Under the pieces are notes generated by a model. It was given only the letters and a program-made list of their open reading frames with translations, was not told the origin of the DNA and searched no databases. A DNA stretch of 64,000 nt from Amycolatopsis sp. GM8 (lineage in GTDB: Bacteria; Actinomycetota; Actinomycetes; Mycobacteriales; Pseudonocardiaceae), in the NCBI RefSeq assembly GCF_021653975.1, contig NZ_JAJKFK010000002.1:186001-250000 (forward strand), in the 5' to 3' direction. Position numbers and translations under genes: made by a program. Position 1 is the first letter of the stretch. Each line of letters starts with the position of its first letter. Positions 7,521 through 15,111 of the stretch are shown piece by piece.

Positions 7521-7759
7521 GGCCCCAGCACGGCCAGCCGCACCCTTCCCAACCCCTGGAGCACCCCATAACCTCGCTCGTGCTCATCGCCCTGGCCGCG
7601 CTCGCGGCTTACACCGTCGCCTGCATCATGTGGCCACTCCGCTCGTGCTCGAGCTGCCGCGGCAGCGGACAGCAGGCGCTCGCCGCCGGGCGCGCGTGGC
7701 GGCGGTGCGGGCGCTGCGGCGGCACCCGTGAACGGGTCCTGTTTGGCTGTCTCCTGTAA
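7451..7759 (+). CDS. membrane-anchored zinc-ribbon protein
   Basis: The credible part is the C-terminal ~65 residues: one membrane helix (SLVLIALAALAAYTVACIM) followed by a DnaJ-like zinc ribbon with two CxxC pairs (CSSCRGSG and CGRCGGTR). The GTG start at 7451 gives a Pro/Arg-rich N-terminus that runs through the inverted-repeat cluster, so translation may begin later, for instance near 7580. Small membrane zinc-ribbon proteins of this kind are common companions of actinomycete mobile-element operons. The function is unknown; zinc binding is inferred from the cysteines. Confidence 0.5.
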   Translation: MDRTSEPPSGFPLPTRRVTRRITRPQHGQPHPSQPLEHPITSLVLIALAALAAYTVACIMWPLRSCSSCRGSGQQALAAGRAWRRCGRCGGTRERVLFGCLL

Positions 7760-7927
7760 AGCGCGATCTCCAGCGGCGCTGGCCGCGTGACGGAGTTGCA
7801 ACGCAGCTCCACACGACCCGGTGATCAGCCGCCACCAGCGTTAACGGACCGCGCGTGACCTGCGACGGCGCAACTGTCCGGTGGTCGTCCAGGCCACAGT
7901 CGTCCCCCTCACTGTGGAGGTTCCGTC

Positions 7928-8296
7928 ATGGCACTCAGTCGTCTCGCCCCGCAGTTCGCCGCCGAGATCCATCAGCACGACTGGTCGGATGCGCCCTACC
8001 GCCTCGACCGCGCGGGCCACCAGCGCGAGCACGACCTGCCCAACGATGTCCCGCAGATGTCGCCAGAGGAGACCGACAGGATTCGCACGAACGTCATGTG
8101 GGTCGTCGCGCAGGTGCTCGGCTACCAGGATCCGAACTTCGACCCGTACGAGTTCGCCGACGCTGCCGGTGTCCGGACCAAGACCCGCTCGGGCCACAAG
8201 GACGGCTACATCATGGCCGGTCTCCGGATCGCTCACGAGCCCGAACTGAAGGGACATTATGCCCGGCCGGGCACGTGGGACACCTACGACGAGTGA
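7928..8296 (+). CDS. hypothetical protein, 122 aa
   Basis: ATG 7928 follows a GTGGAGG Shine-Dalgarno. The product is soluble and acidic, with many His and Asp (EIHQHDWSDAPYRLDRAGHQ), and has no signal or membrane segment. The 131 bases upstream, after the zinc-ribbon gene, look non-coding and could carry a promoter. It converges on the methyltransferase gene with about 50 bp between stops. I do not recognise a family. Confidence 0.65.
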   Translation: MALSRLAPQFAAEIHQHDWSDAPYRLDRAGHQREHDLPNDVPQMSPEETDRIRTNVMWVVAQVLGYQDPNFDPYEFADAAGVRTKTRSGHKDGYIMAGLRIAHEPELKGHYARPGTWDTYDE

Positions 8297-8348
8297 TCGT
8301 CCGGCTGCCGCGCGCCCTACCCAGCATGGTCGCGCAGCAGCCGATCAA

Positions 8349-9512
8349 TCAGTGCCTACCGCTACGGCTCCAGGGCCACGCATGGCCAATAGCCGGGTCG
8401 TCGAGCCACACCCGGTTGACGCCATCAGAAGCAACGGTGACGCCGAGCCGATCCCATCCCGGGCGGCCGGCGTCGACCCACCGCGCGTAGGCGGCCTCGA
8501 CCGGCTCCCAGAGGGCAGTGCCTCCGGTCTCGGTCACCGTGTTGTTGGCGAGGTCGATCCGCGCCCGGGAGCCGTCCGGGGCGCTCAGCGTGGCCGCGAC
8601 GGGCTGCCGGGTGCCCGGGTCCAGGATCGCGCCGTGCCGCACACCCTCGGGCAGGCCGTGCAGTTGCGCGAGGAACCACACCACCGGCTCGGTTTGCCAC
8701 GGCATCGCGGGCGCGATCGTGGTGCGCTCCCGCCGAGCACCGACTACGGCCGCGGCGGCCTGCGGTGCGGCGGTCGCGTGCAGATGGCGCATGAGCATGA
8801 ATGTCGCCATGCGGGGAAGGAACCGGCCCTCAAGGCCGCCGTCGGCGGTGCGATGCAGGTGCACAAGGTTGCCCGCGCTGGTCGCGAGTTTCAGGTCGAC
8901 GAGCACCTCGCCACCAGGCGCGAGCTGGTCGGCCCACGCACGCGGAACCGATGGGACCGCGCACGTGGCGATGATGCGGTCGTACGGGCCATGCTCGGAC
9001 AGCCCGTCCTCGCCATCGACCGCGACCACGGTGGGTGTGTAGCCGGCCTCGGCGAGCCGATCACGCGCCAGCTCAACCAGGCGGTCATCGACATCGACAG
9101 AGTAGACATTCCGGTCGCCGAGGCGGTGCGACATCAGCGCGGCGTTGTAGCCGGTGCCGGTGCCGATCTCCAGCACGCGGTGCCCGTCGCGGACGTCGAG
9201 GGTTTCGAGCATCCGCGCCATGAGTTCGGGGTTCGTGCTCGACGACACCGGTTCGGGGTAGCCGCCCCCGTCGCCGAGGGCGGTCACCAGCGTGCGCGTG
9301 GAATACACCCGCTCCCAGTCGTCTGCCGCGGCCCACTCGCGCCACACCCCGCCTGCGTCCTGCTCGAACACGGTCGGCACGAACACATGCCGCGGCACTG
9401 CGGCGAAGGCGTCGACCCACTCGGGCGAGACGAGATCGCCACGGTCGCGCAGCAGCGCTGCGAGGTCTCGTGCGTGGTGCGCCCAGCCGGGTTGCGTGGT
9501 CGTAGTGTTCAC
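8349..9512 (-). CDS. tgmC: graspetide-associated PIMT-like O-methyltransferase
   Basis: The start is GTG 9512, overlapping the ATP-grasp stop as GTGA; upstream in-frame codons would lie inside that gene. The 387-residue protein has a protein-L-isoaspartate-methyltransferase-like domain. The SAM motif is VLEIGTGTGYNAAL at about residues 115-128, and the region after it matches the PIMT post-I pattern. The C-terminal ~150-residue extension is typical of the methyltransferases found with ATP-grasp RiPP maturases. Such enzymes methylate an Asp side chain of the cyclised peptide, which can then form an aspartimide, as in fuscimiditide. Its role here is inferred from coupling to the maturase and precursor. 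Confidence 0.85.
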   Translation of the reverse strand: MNTTTTQPGWAHHARDLAALLRDRGDLVSPEWVDAFAAVPRHVFVPTVFEQDAGGVWREWAAADDWERVYSTRTLVTALGDGGGYPEPVSSSTNPELMARMLETLDVRDGHRVLEIGTGTGYNAALMSHRLGDRNVYSVDVDDRLVELARDRLAEAGYTPTVVAVDGEDGLSEHGPYDRIIATCAVPSVPRAWADQLAPGGEVLVDLKLATSAGNLVHLHRTADGGLEGRFLPRMATFMLMRHLHATAAPQAAAAVVGARRERTTIAPAMPWQTEPVVWFLAQLHGLPEGVRHGAILDPGTRQPVAATLSAPDGSRARIDLANNTVTETGGTALWEPVEAAYARWVDAGRPGWDRLGVTVASDGVNRVWLDDPAIGHAWPWSRSGRH

Positions 9513-10462
9513 AGGACACCTTTCGCAAGAAGGTCGGCGAGTTGGTCGGTGATCGGTGCGCCGGTGGCGTCCTCGATCCAGCCGTACTGCCCGCCTGCAT
9601 TGATCTCCAGGAAGGTCCACGTGCCGTCCGGGCCGACGACGAAATCCAGCGCGCCGAACGCCAGGTGCAGCTCGCCCATCAGGCGCAGCACGCCGTCGAT
9701 GACCGGCGTGGGCGCGGTGATGAGGTCGTAGGAATTCGTGCCGTACCCGTGCCGCCAGTCGACGTAGGCCGCGTCGGTGTGCGCGTGGATCGCCGCGGTC
9801 GTGATCTGCCTGCCGACGACGAACATGCGCGCCTCGTATGCCTTGCTCGCCCAGTGCTGGAACTGGTGTGTCGTCATTTCGACACCGCGCAGGTCGGCCA
9901 GGTCGTCAGCGTCGACCCGCTGCGTGTGCGCGAATAGCCGCTGGCCTTCCTCGATGATGGAGATCGCGCCGAGCATTTTCGTGACCGTCGCCTGCTGCGA
10001 GGCGAATTCGCGCACCGCGGACGTTGAGTTCGTGATGAGGGTGTTGGCCACGGCGAGCCCGCAGCGCGCGGCGACCGCGAGTTGATACGGCTTGTAGGCC
10101 GACTCCGCGAGCCGGCTGGGATGGTTCACCCACAGCACCGGCAGCGACATCAGCACGCCGCCCAAGCCGTAGCGCGCTTCGACCTTCGCGTGCTCTGCCT
10201 CGGCGGCATTCAGTGCAGCAGAGAACTGGTAGGCGCGCGGCGACCGATACCACACGGAGTGGATCTCTTCGAGTTCGACCGTCCGATGTGGAGTCTCAAG
10301 GTGCCCGGCCCAGCAGTCCCCGCGCAGCTGAGCGGAGATGCTCAGCTGCGCGGGGAACCAACCGGTATCGATCCGGTGCACCTCAGCCCCGCGCTCCTCG
10401 AGCGCCACCACCATGCGATCGGCGCTCGTGTCGCGCTCGTCGGCCAAGATGAGTACGGACAT
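9509..10462 (-). CDS. tgmB: ATP-grasp ribosomal peptide maturase (graspetide synthetase)
   Basis: This 317-residue protein starts at ATG 10462, six bases after the precursor stop. It has the features of the MvdC/MvdD/TgmB ATP-grasp family: an N-terminal pre-ATP-grasp fold (MSVLILADERDTSADRMV), a central ATP-binding region with lysine at VTKMLGA, and a C-terminal metal-binding motif FLEINAGGQYGWIE. These enzymes form omega-ester or omega-amide links between Thr/Ser/Lys and Asp/Glu side chains of a precursor peptide, using ATP. The upstream precursor is rich in exactly those residues. Length is typical for the family. Confidence 0.9.
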   Translation of the reverse strand: MSVLILADERDTSADRMVVALEERGAEVHRIDTGWFPAQLSISAQLRGDCWAGHLETPHRTVELEEIHSVWYRSPRAYQFSAALNAAEAEHAKVEARYGLGGVLMSLPVLWVNHPSRLAESAYKPYQLAVAARCGLAVANTLITNSTSAVREFASQQATVTKMLGAISIIEEGQRLFAHTQRVDADDLADLRGVEMTTHQFQHWASKAYEARMFVVGRQITTAAIHAHTDAAYVDWRHGYGTNSYDLITAPTPVIDGVLRLMGELHLAFGALDFVVGPDGTWTFLEINAGGQYGWIEDATGAPITDQLADLLAKGVL

Positions 10463-10468
10463 GCGCCC

Positions 10469-10816
10469 TCAGTCGTTGTGGTAGTCCTCCGACGGATCTC
10501 CATCGGACCCGTCGGTGCTGCCGGTCGTCACGGCGGTCGGGTCGCCCATCTCGATGAGCGGCCGTCCCATCACATCGACACGCATCTGCCGCAGGTGGTC
10601 GTACTCCGCCGCGAGCGGCGCGGGAACACGGCTCGACTTCGACGGAGCCGCCATCCGGCGCAGCCCCCACGGACGCAACCCCGCCGGTGACGCGGATTCA
10701 TCGGACGCCGTTGCCCCGCGGGAGAGCGGGAACTGTGCGCTCTCGCCCGCGATCGGTTCGGCGATGAACCGGTACCCCTGGTTGGCTTCTGTAGTAACCA
10801 TTTCCATTCCCATCAT
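10469..10816 (-). CDS. tgmA: ATP-grasp-modified RiPP (graspetide) precursor
   Basis: This 115-residue precursor starts at ATG 10816, behind GAGAGGGG (alternative starts at 10813 or a few codons later). The leader (about residues 1-60) contains RPWGLRRM, resembling the conserved leader motif I associate with actinobacterial ATP-grasp target RiPPs. The C-terminal ~25 residues (TAVTTGSTDGSDGDPSEDYH region) alternate hydroxyl residues with Asp/Glu, the donors and acceptors of ester cross-links. It is followed within 6 bp by the ATP-grasp enzyme. Ring pattern and core boundary cannot be decided from sequence. Confidence 0.85.
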   Translation of the reverse strand: MMGMEMVTTEANQGYRFIAEPIAGESAQFPLSRGATASDESASPAGLRPWGLRRMAAPSKSSRVPAPLAAEYDHLRQMRVDVMGRPLIEMGDPTAVTTGSTDGSDGDPSEDYHND

Positions 10817-10902
10817 CTCGGTGAACCCCTCTCAGTGGAACCCGGCTGACGCACGAGCTGCTGGACGGCCGCGCGTCAAACGGACGTTGGGTGGTCCTGC
10901 GC

Positions 10903-11079
10903 TCAGCCCCCGCGCGGTGCGGGAGGCGAGGGGCGTACGGGACCGTCCGATCCCGCGTCAGACCTGGGGGTCGCGGGCTCGGGGGCGATAGGGCTGCGGC
11001 AGACGTGGTTACCGCGGAGACATTCGTTCACCGGGCACACGAGCGCAGGCTCTCCGCCGCGTGGCCACCGGCGCGTCAT
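10903..11079 (-). CDS. small Cys-containing protein upstream of graspetide genes
   Basis: The ATG at 11079 overlaps the stop of the preceding 47-residue ORF (ATGA), giving a 58-residue product. It contains ALVCPVNECLRGNHVCRSP, with Cys/His spacing that could bind a metal, and a low-complexity Pro/Ser tail. It lies upstream of and in the same direction as the precursor. The overlap, codon usage and Cys pattern argue that it is real. Its role in the RiPP pathway is unknown. Confidence 0.5.
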   Translation of the reverse strand: MTRRWPRGGEPALVCPVNECLRGNHVCRSPIAPEPATPRSDAGSDGPVRPSPPAPRGG

Positions 11080-11219
11080 GGCACTCGCCACGCCGGGCAG
11101 GACGCGCACGTGTCGTCGTGCCGGTCATGCCTCTCGATGATCTCGAACGGCGCGCCGTAGTCGTCGAAGTTCTCAGTTCGGCCGCGGTGATCGATTCGCC
11201 AACCCACGAGACTGAGCAT
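11076..11219 (-). CDS. very small ORF, 47 aa, first gene of the graspetide transcript
   Basis: It starts at ATG 11219 and ends in ...DDTCASCPAWRVP with TGA at 11076-11078, which overlaps the next ATG. The middle (NFDDYGAPFEIIERHDRHDD) is charged and looks like genuine coding sequence; the end has a CxxC pair. It is the gene nearest the divergent XRE regulator and shares the 65-bp intergenic region with its palindrome. I infer it is the promoter-proximal gene of the RiPP operon. The family is not recognised. Confidence 0.5.
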   Translation of the reverse strand: MLSLVGWRIDHRGRTENFDDYGAPFEIIERHDRHDDTCASCPAWRVP

Positions 11220-11256
11220 CGGCCATGGCGGGGTGCGGGCCCATATCATCGCGGGT

Positions 11257-11271
11257 ATCTCACCTTGAGAT
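11257..11271. promoter_or_regulatory. palindromic operator ATCTCA-CCT-TGAGAT
   Basis: A perfect 6-bp-arm palindrome with 3-nt spacer lies in the intergenic region between the small ORF at 11219 and the XRE regulator at 11285. It sits about 14 bp upstream of the regulator's GTG, around a likely core promoter (TAGCCT at 11273-11278 would suit a leaderless start). It is the best candidate binding site of the XRE protein, controlling itself and perhaps the graspetide genes. Confidence 0.55.
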
Positions 11272-11284
11272 GTAGCCTGACCGG

Positions 11285-12124
11285 GTGCCCGAGACCACGG
11301 CGGTCCCGCTGCCTCTGCCGACGCGAGCGTGGCAGCGCTCTGAGGTGCGCCAGGCCCTGCAGAGCAGAGACGTCGGCGCTCTGCTGCGCGCTGCGCAGCA
11401 GCACACCGGAGCGAGCCAGAACAAGCTCGCCGTGGCGCTCGGTATGACGCAAGGCCGGGTCTCGGAGATCATGCGCGGTACGCGCACCGTGACCGCGCTG
11501 GACAGTTTCGAGCGGATCGCTGACGGGCTCGCAATGCCTGATGACGCGCGGATGTTGCTCGGCCTCGCGCCGGTGCATCCCGCCGGCCTGGACCACCTGA
11601 GCGCGTCCGGGCGCGCCGAGATTCTCGCCGTGTACCCGTCGCAGTCGGCCGCGCGGCCCGAGATCGAGCAGCTGGCGGGCGAGGCCGAACTGGTCGAGGT
11701 ACTCGCGGTCCGCGGGCTGGGAATCATCGGGCTGAACGACTCGCTGCTACGTCGTCGAGTCCAGGCGAGGCAGGTACACGTGCGCGTGCTGCTGCTCGAT
11801 CCCGACGGCGAGGCCGCGCGCCGGCGAGCTGTCGAGATCGGCGAGACGACCGGCGTATTTCAAGCGGGTGTCCGGCTGTCGATCGAGCTACTCGCGGACC
11901 TCGCGGCGAGCGGGGCGACGGTAGAGGGGTACCTGTACGACCTCCTGCCGACGTGGCGGCTGATCACGCTGGACTCGACGCTGTTCCTCTCGGCATTCGG
12001 TGAGCAGAACGAGGGCCACACGTCGCCGATGTACAAGCTCACCGGCTCACCGCATGGCGCGCTACACCGTGGGTTCCGTAGGTTTTCCGACGAGCTGCGG
12101 CGTACCGCACGCCGCGTGATCTGA
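11285..12124 (+). CDS. XRE-family transcriptional regulator with C-terminal sensory domain
   Basis: GTG 11285 starts a 279-residue protein. Residues ~30-85 form a Cro/CI helix-turn-helix (ASQNKLAVALGMTQGRVSEI). The ~170-residue C-terminal half (ELVEVLAVRGLGIIGLNDSLLR onward) resembles the effector-like domain found after XRE domains in many actinomycete regulators (DUF5919 type). It is divergent from the graspetide operon and 14 bp upstream of the CYTH gene, so it probably controls both. A palindrome just upstream suggests autoregulation. The effector is unknown. Confidence 0.8.
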   Translation: MPETTAVPLPLPTRAWQRSEVRQALQSRDVGALLRAAQQHTGASQNKLAVALGMTQGRVSEIMRGTRTVTALDSFERIADGLAMPDDARMLLGLAPVHPAGLDHLSASGRAEILAVYPSQSAARPEIEQLAGEAELVEVLAVRGLGIIGLNDSLLRRRVQARQVHVRVLLLDPDGEAARRRAVEIGETTGVFQAGVRLSIELLADLAASGATVEGYLYDLLPTWRLITLDSTLFLSAFGEQNEGHTSPMYKLTGSPHGALHRGFRRFSDELRRTARRVI

Positions 12125-12138
12125 CCGGAGGAACGCCC

Positions 12139-12699
12139 GTGGCCGTCGAAGCTGAGCTGACCGCGACGCTGCGCGACCCCAACCATGTCCGCGCCAAGCT
12201 GGCACAGCGCGCCGATGTCCAGCGGGCGACCTACTCGGACACCTACTTCGACCGGCCCGACCACGGGATGGACGCCGACGGGTACGAACTGCGGGTACGC
12301 GTCGTGACGACCGACGACGACCGACACGTGCTCCTCACGTACAAGGAGCCGCCGGTCGACGGCGGGCAAGGCTCCAAGCCCGAGCACGAGACAACCGCAG
12401 CCGATCCCGATGTGCTGCGCACGATCTTCGAGGGCCTCGGCCTGGTCGAGCTGATCGCGTTCGAGAAGCACTGCGAGAACTACGCCTTCACCGAGCAGGG
12501 GCGCGACCTGCTCGCCACCGTCGTCGAAATCCCAGAGCTGGACGGGCAGACATTCCTCGAGCTAGAGACCCAGGCCGAGCCAGAGGACGTCGAGGCCGCG
12601 CTCCAGCTGATCCGGTTGCTGCTCGCCGAGTTCGGGGTCACGGACGACGACCTCACGAGCGAGTCCTACACCGATCGAGTCGCCGCCACCCGCCGGTAG
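12139..12699 (+). CDS. CYTH-domain protein (class IV adenylate cyclase/CyaB-like)
   Basis: GTG 12139 follows GACCGGAGGAAC. The 186-residue protein spans a whole CYTH tunnel fold: N-terminal acidic motif VEAELTATL, basic/acidic strands GYELRVRVV and HVLLTYKEPP, and the late acidic pattern FLELETQAE. CYTH enzymes act on triphosphates (cAMP synthesis, thiamine triphosphate or polyphosphate hydrolysis). The canonical ExExK reads E-A-E-L-T, with Lys replaced, so activity is uncertain. It shares a transcript with the XRE regulator, which hints at a signalling or nucleotide-handling role. Confidence 0.8.
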   Translation: MAVEAELTATLRDPNHVRAKLAQRADVQRATYSDTYFDRPDHGMDADGYELRVRVVTTDDDRHVLLTYKEPPVDGGQGSKPEHETTAADPDVLRTIFEGLGLVELIAFEKHCENYAFTEQGRDLLATVVEIPELDGQTFLELETQAEPEDVEAALQLIRLLLAEFGVTDDDLTSESYTDRVAATRR

Positions 12700-12807
12700 A
12701 CACGACGGCGGCCTTTCGCGCCTCAAGTGGTCGAACAGGGCTGAGCCTCCGTGAATGGCACATGCGCGCCGCCGAGGGACTTTCGCTGCCAGCAACGGTC
12801 GATGCCG

Positions 12808-13056
12808 TCACCAGCGGAGAGAAGGGTCACCGTTCACGGCCGCACCGGCGTGGCAGGAGCTGCAGCAGGTTCGGCGACGGGCGTCGTCCACGACGAGGCC
12901 ACCAACACGCCGGCGAGCCATATACACACGGCCGACGAGGTCGCCCACTTCGATCTTGCTGCCGCAGGCGGCGCACACGCCTTCGTAGCGTGCCGGGAAC
13001 TGGCCAGGCGTCGCTTGGGGTTGCGGCTCGGGTTTCTGCTTGCGCCATCTCATCAT
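12808..13056 (-). CDS. small zinc-finger protein
   Basis: I chose ATG 13056 (MMRWRKQKPEP); an upstream in-frame start adds 14 doubtful residues. The 82-residue product has a basic N-terminus, then GVCAACGSKIEVGDLVGR and CCSSC, giving two Cys pairs about 40 residues apart. This is a treble-clef-like or zinc-ribbon arrangement often annotated as an ATP-dependent-ligase-associated or PARP-type small zinc finger. It is probably DNA- or RNA-binding. It stands alone, convergent with the CYTH gene. Confidence 0.55.
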   Translation of the reverse strand: MMRWRKQKPEPQPQATPGQFPARYEGVCAACGSKIEVGDLVGRVYMARRRVGGLVVDDARRRTCCSSCHAGAAVNGDPSLRW

Positions 13057-13212
13057 CGGGCCATCCTGCCCGACTCGGCATGCACTGGCGGCGGCCACCG
13101 AACCACACCCATCGGAGCGAACCCCACCGCCGGCCGGTAACGCGCAGCCGCACTTCGGCGACTATCGGCGAGCAATCCGCCTCCACTCCACCACCAACAG
13201 ACAGGCGTCCAC

Positions 13213-13701
13213 ATGCTCTACCGACTCCAGCCCCCTGCCACCCTGACATGGTGCGACATGCCCCGCAGCATCCTGGAACCTGAAGCCCTGCAGCACGCTG
13301 ATCTCGATCGGCTCCCCTGGCAGCCGACGGAGAGCCGGCAGTTCAGCAACGACCTGCTGCAGATCGCGCTCCGGTATGGCGTTGCGGCGAGTACGAGCAT
13401 CGTGCTGGACGCGGTCCGCGCTGCCGATCTCGGCCGAGCAGACGAGATCCGACTTGCTCACCAAGCCTCCAATGACGCGCACGCCAAATTGCGAGCTTCG
13501 CAGGGCGACCTCATGGAGCACCTCCTTCCGGGCTCGACGGCTGCTGGCGAGGAGATCGATCGACGCGTTCGAGAGAGCACCGACCGGGCGATCGAAGAGG
13601 CTCTGCAGGACCACGCGGAGGATCTCAAGGCTCCGGTGCTACCCGAGCTCGCTGAACTCTGGACCCGTCTCGGCGGTGTCTTGCCCGTCGCTGATCGCTG
13701 A
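13213..13701 (+). CDS. hypothetical helical protein, 162 aa
   Basis: ATG 13213 starts a soluble, mainly alpha-helical protein with many charged residues, notably TAAGEEIDRRVRESTDRAIEEALQDHAEDL. No signal peptide, membrane helix or known motif is visible. Codon usage is less GC-biased than that of core genes. It and the next ORF read in the same direction and lie between the RiPP cargo and the HigBA module, in what may be the join between the two halves of the element. The function is unknown. Confidence 0.5.
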   Translation: MLYRLQPPATLTWCDMPRSILEPEALQHADLDRLPWQPTESRQFSNDLLQIALRYGVAASTSIVLDAVRAADLGRADEIRLAHQASNDAHAKLRASQGDLMEHLLPGSTAAGEEIDRRVRESTDRAIEEALQDHAEDLKAPVLPELAELWTRLGGVLPVADR

Positions 13702-13782
13702 CCCACGATCACTCCAGTCTGGTTGCGGGCCATGCCTCGGATGGCGGCTGAGTCACCCCCGTCGTTCGATCATGCTTGGCCA

Positions 13783-14061
13783 ATGGCTACCCCGATCAAC
13801 CCTCATCACGAGTCCGACGAGCACGCTGCCAATGCCAAGCAACTCCGGGACGAGGCAAAGGCTTCACCCGGCCTGGCTGAGTCAGCACTGTGGAGTGAAG
13901 CACTCCTGGAGGCGCTGCTGTCGATCCGCGCGGAGATCCGCATCGCGTCCGACGAGCAGGCTGCGCTTTGGCATGCGATAACGCGACACAGCAACCGATT
14001 GGAGGACGCAGTGAACGCGCTGGTCCGGGTAGCCGGCTCGGGCGGCAACCGGGGATTCTGA
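13783..14061 (+). CDS. hypothetical helical protein, 92 aa
   Basis: I chose ATG 13783; an ATG at 13741 and a GTG-type start at 13723 are alternatives. The product is helical (AKQLRDEAKASPGLAESALW, then LLSIRAEIRIASDEQAALWHA). No family is recognised. It ends about 180 bp before a strong hairpin (14241-14276). Its 80-bp spacing from the previous gene suggests a common transcript. Confidence 0.45.
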   Translation: MATPINPHHESDEHAANAKQLRDEAKASPGLAESALWSEALLEALLSIRAEIRIASDEQAALWHAITRHSNRLEDAVNALVRVAGSGGNRGF

Positions 14062-14240
14062 GGGTCGATATCGACATCGGCGTCCCAACCCCGAGTTTCA
14101 GTTGTGGCCGGATTCGGCCACGATCAGCGTCCCGTTACGTCGACCCGCTGATCGACAATCAGATGACCGGACGATCCGCGCTGGTCAGGTGGTGTTCGGT
14201 GCCGTGCCGGTGCCGTCGCACGGATCGGTACGACGAGGCC

Positions 14241-14276
14241 AATCAGCCCCCGGTCCACGGGGCCCGGGGGCTGATT
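14241..14276. terminator. hairpin, probable bidirectional terminator between convergent genes
   Basis: A perfect 13-bp stem (AATCAGCCCCCGG against CCGGGGGCTGATT) encloses a 10-nt loop. It lies in the 284-bp gap between the plus-strand gene ending at 14061 and the minus-strand antitoxin ending at 14346. There is no strong T tract, so termination is inferred from position and stem strength. Nothing else is evident in this gap. Confidence 0.55.
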
Positions 14277-14345
14277 CGTCAGCGTTCCTGATCTCCGAGG
14301 TCGTGTCGGCGCGCACGCCTCGCCTTGCACAACAACCTCCATGGC

Positions 14346-14663
14346 TCACGTCTTGACGAGACGGGTTTCGTCCAGCGGGTGGATGTCGGCTAGCTCGGGG
14401 CCGAGCTTGTCGCGTTCCAGTTCAAGGTCGTAGCGGGCCTGCAACGTCACCCAGAACTGATCCGAGGTGCCGAAGAACCGCGACAGACGCAAGGCGGTGT
14501 CTGCGGTAATGGCGCGCTTACCGTGCACGATCTCGTTGATCCGACGCGGCGGCACGTGGATCGATACGGCCAGTTTGTGCTGGGTGACCCGCAGCGGGTC
14601 CAGGAATTCCTCCTGAAGGATCTCCCCGGGGTGGATCGGTGCAAGCTTGTCAGTAGTGGCCAT
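14346..14663 (-). CDS. higA: HigA-family XRE antitoxin
   Basis: This 105-residue protein begins IHPGEILQEEFLDPL, the hallmark HigA/VapI start. It continues with a Cro-type helix-turn-helix (THKLAVSIHVPPRRINEIVHG) and TADTALRLSRFFGTSDQFW. HigA binds and neutralises the HigB toxin and represses the pair's promoter. It follows the toxin gene by 8 bp, the usual toxin-first order of higBA loci. On a mobile element it would help stabilise the element after integration. Confidence 0.9.
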   Translation of the reverse strand: MATTDKLAPIHPGEILQEEFLDPLRVTQHKLAVSIHVPPRRINEIVHGKRAITADTALRLSRFFGTSDQFWVTLQARYDLELERDKLGPELADIHPLDETRLVKT

Positions 14664-14671
14664 TTCCCTCC

Positions 14672-14950
14672 TTAGTGGTAGTCGCAGATCTCGATGTCTT
14701 CAGGTCCGGCCTCGGTCCATCGGAAGCAGATGCGGTATTGGTCGTTGATGCGGATGGAGTGCTGCCCGGTCCGGTCCCCGCGCAACAGTTCGAGTCGGTT
14801 GCCGGGTGGCACGGTCAGGTCGGTCAGGGTGGCTGCGGCGTTGATCATCTCCAGCTTGCGGCGGGCGATGCGCTCGAACGCTTGGAACTGCTTGACGCGG
14901 GTGCGGTTCCACAGCCTCTCGGTGTCTTTGTCCGCGAACGACCTGATCAC
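14672..14950 (-). CDS. higB: HigB-family toxin (RelE-like mRNA interferase)
   Basis: I place the start at GTG 14950 (VIRSFADKDTERLW), giving 92 residues, the usual HigB length. An ATG at 14992 would add 14 residues that run through a palindromic operator. The body matches HigB/RelE-type toxins: RKLEMINAAATLTDL, PPGNRLELLRGDR and IRINDQYRICFRW. These toxins cleave mRNA on ribosomes. It is cotranscribed with higA downstream. Confidence 0.9.
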   Translation of the reverse strand: MIRSFADKDTERLWNRTRVKQFQAFERIARRKLEMINAAATLTDLTVPPGNRLELLRGDRTGQHSIRINDQYRICFRWTEAGPEDIEICDYH

Positions 14951-14960
14951 CCACCCATCA

Positions 14961-14975
14961 TAACGCGACGCGTTA
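14961..14975. promoter_or_regulatory. palindromic operator TAACGCG-A-CGCGTTA upstream of higBA
   Basis: A perfect 7-bp-arm palindrome centred on one base ends 11 bp upstream of the preferred higB GTG. HigA proteins bind such palindromes to repress their own operon. Its position inside the longer higB ORF is the main reason for choosing the shorter start. Confidence 0.6.
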
Positions 14976-15111
14976 ATAACGTCCAGCGTCATGCAACCCG
15001 AGTGTCATCGATCTTGATCGCGCCTTGTAGCCGGCCACCCTTTCGGGAGCCTCGTTCGACAGGCGGTCAGCGGGTCCGTCGTCGTACGAGCGGTACACCC
15101 CCGTGTGCCGC

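Noticed and set aside
8259..9731. 490-codon plus-strand frame across the methyltransferase
   Set aside because: It is the complement of the convincing methyltransferase and ATP-grasp genes and has no motifs of its own.
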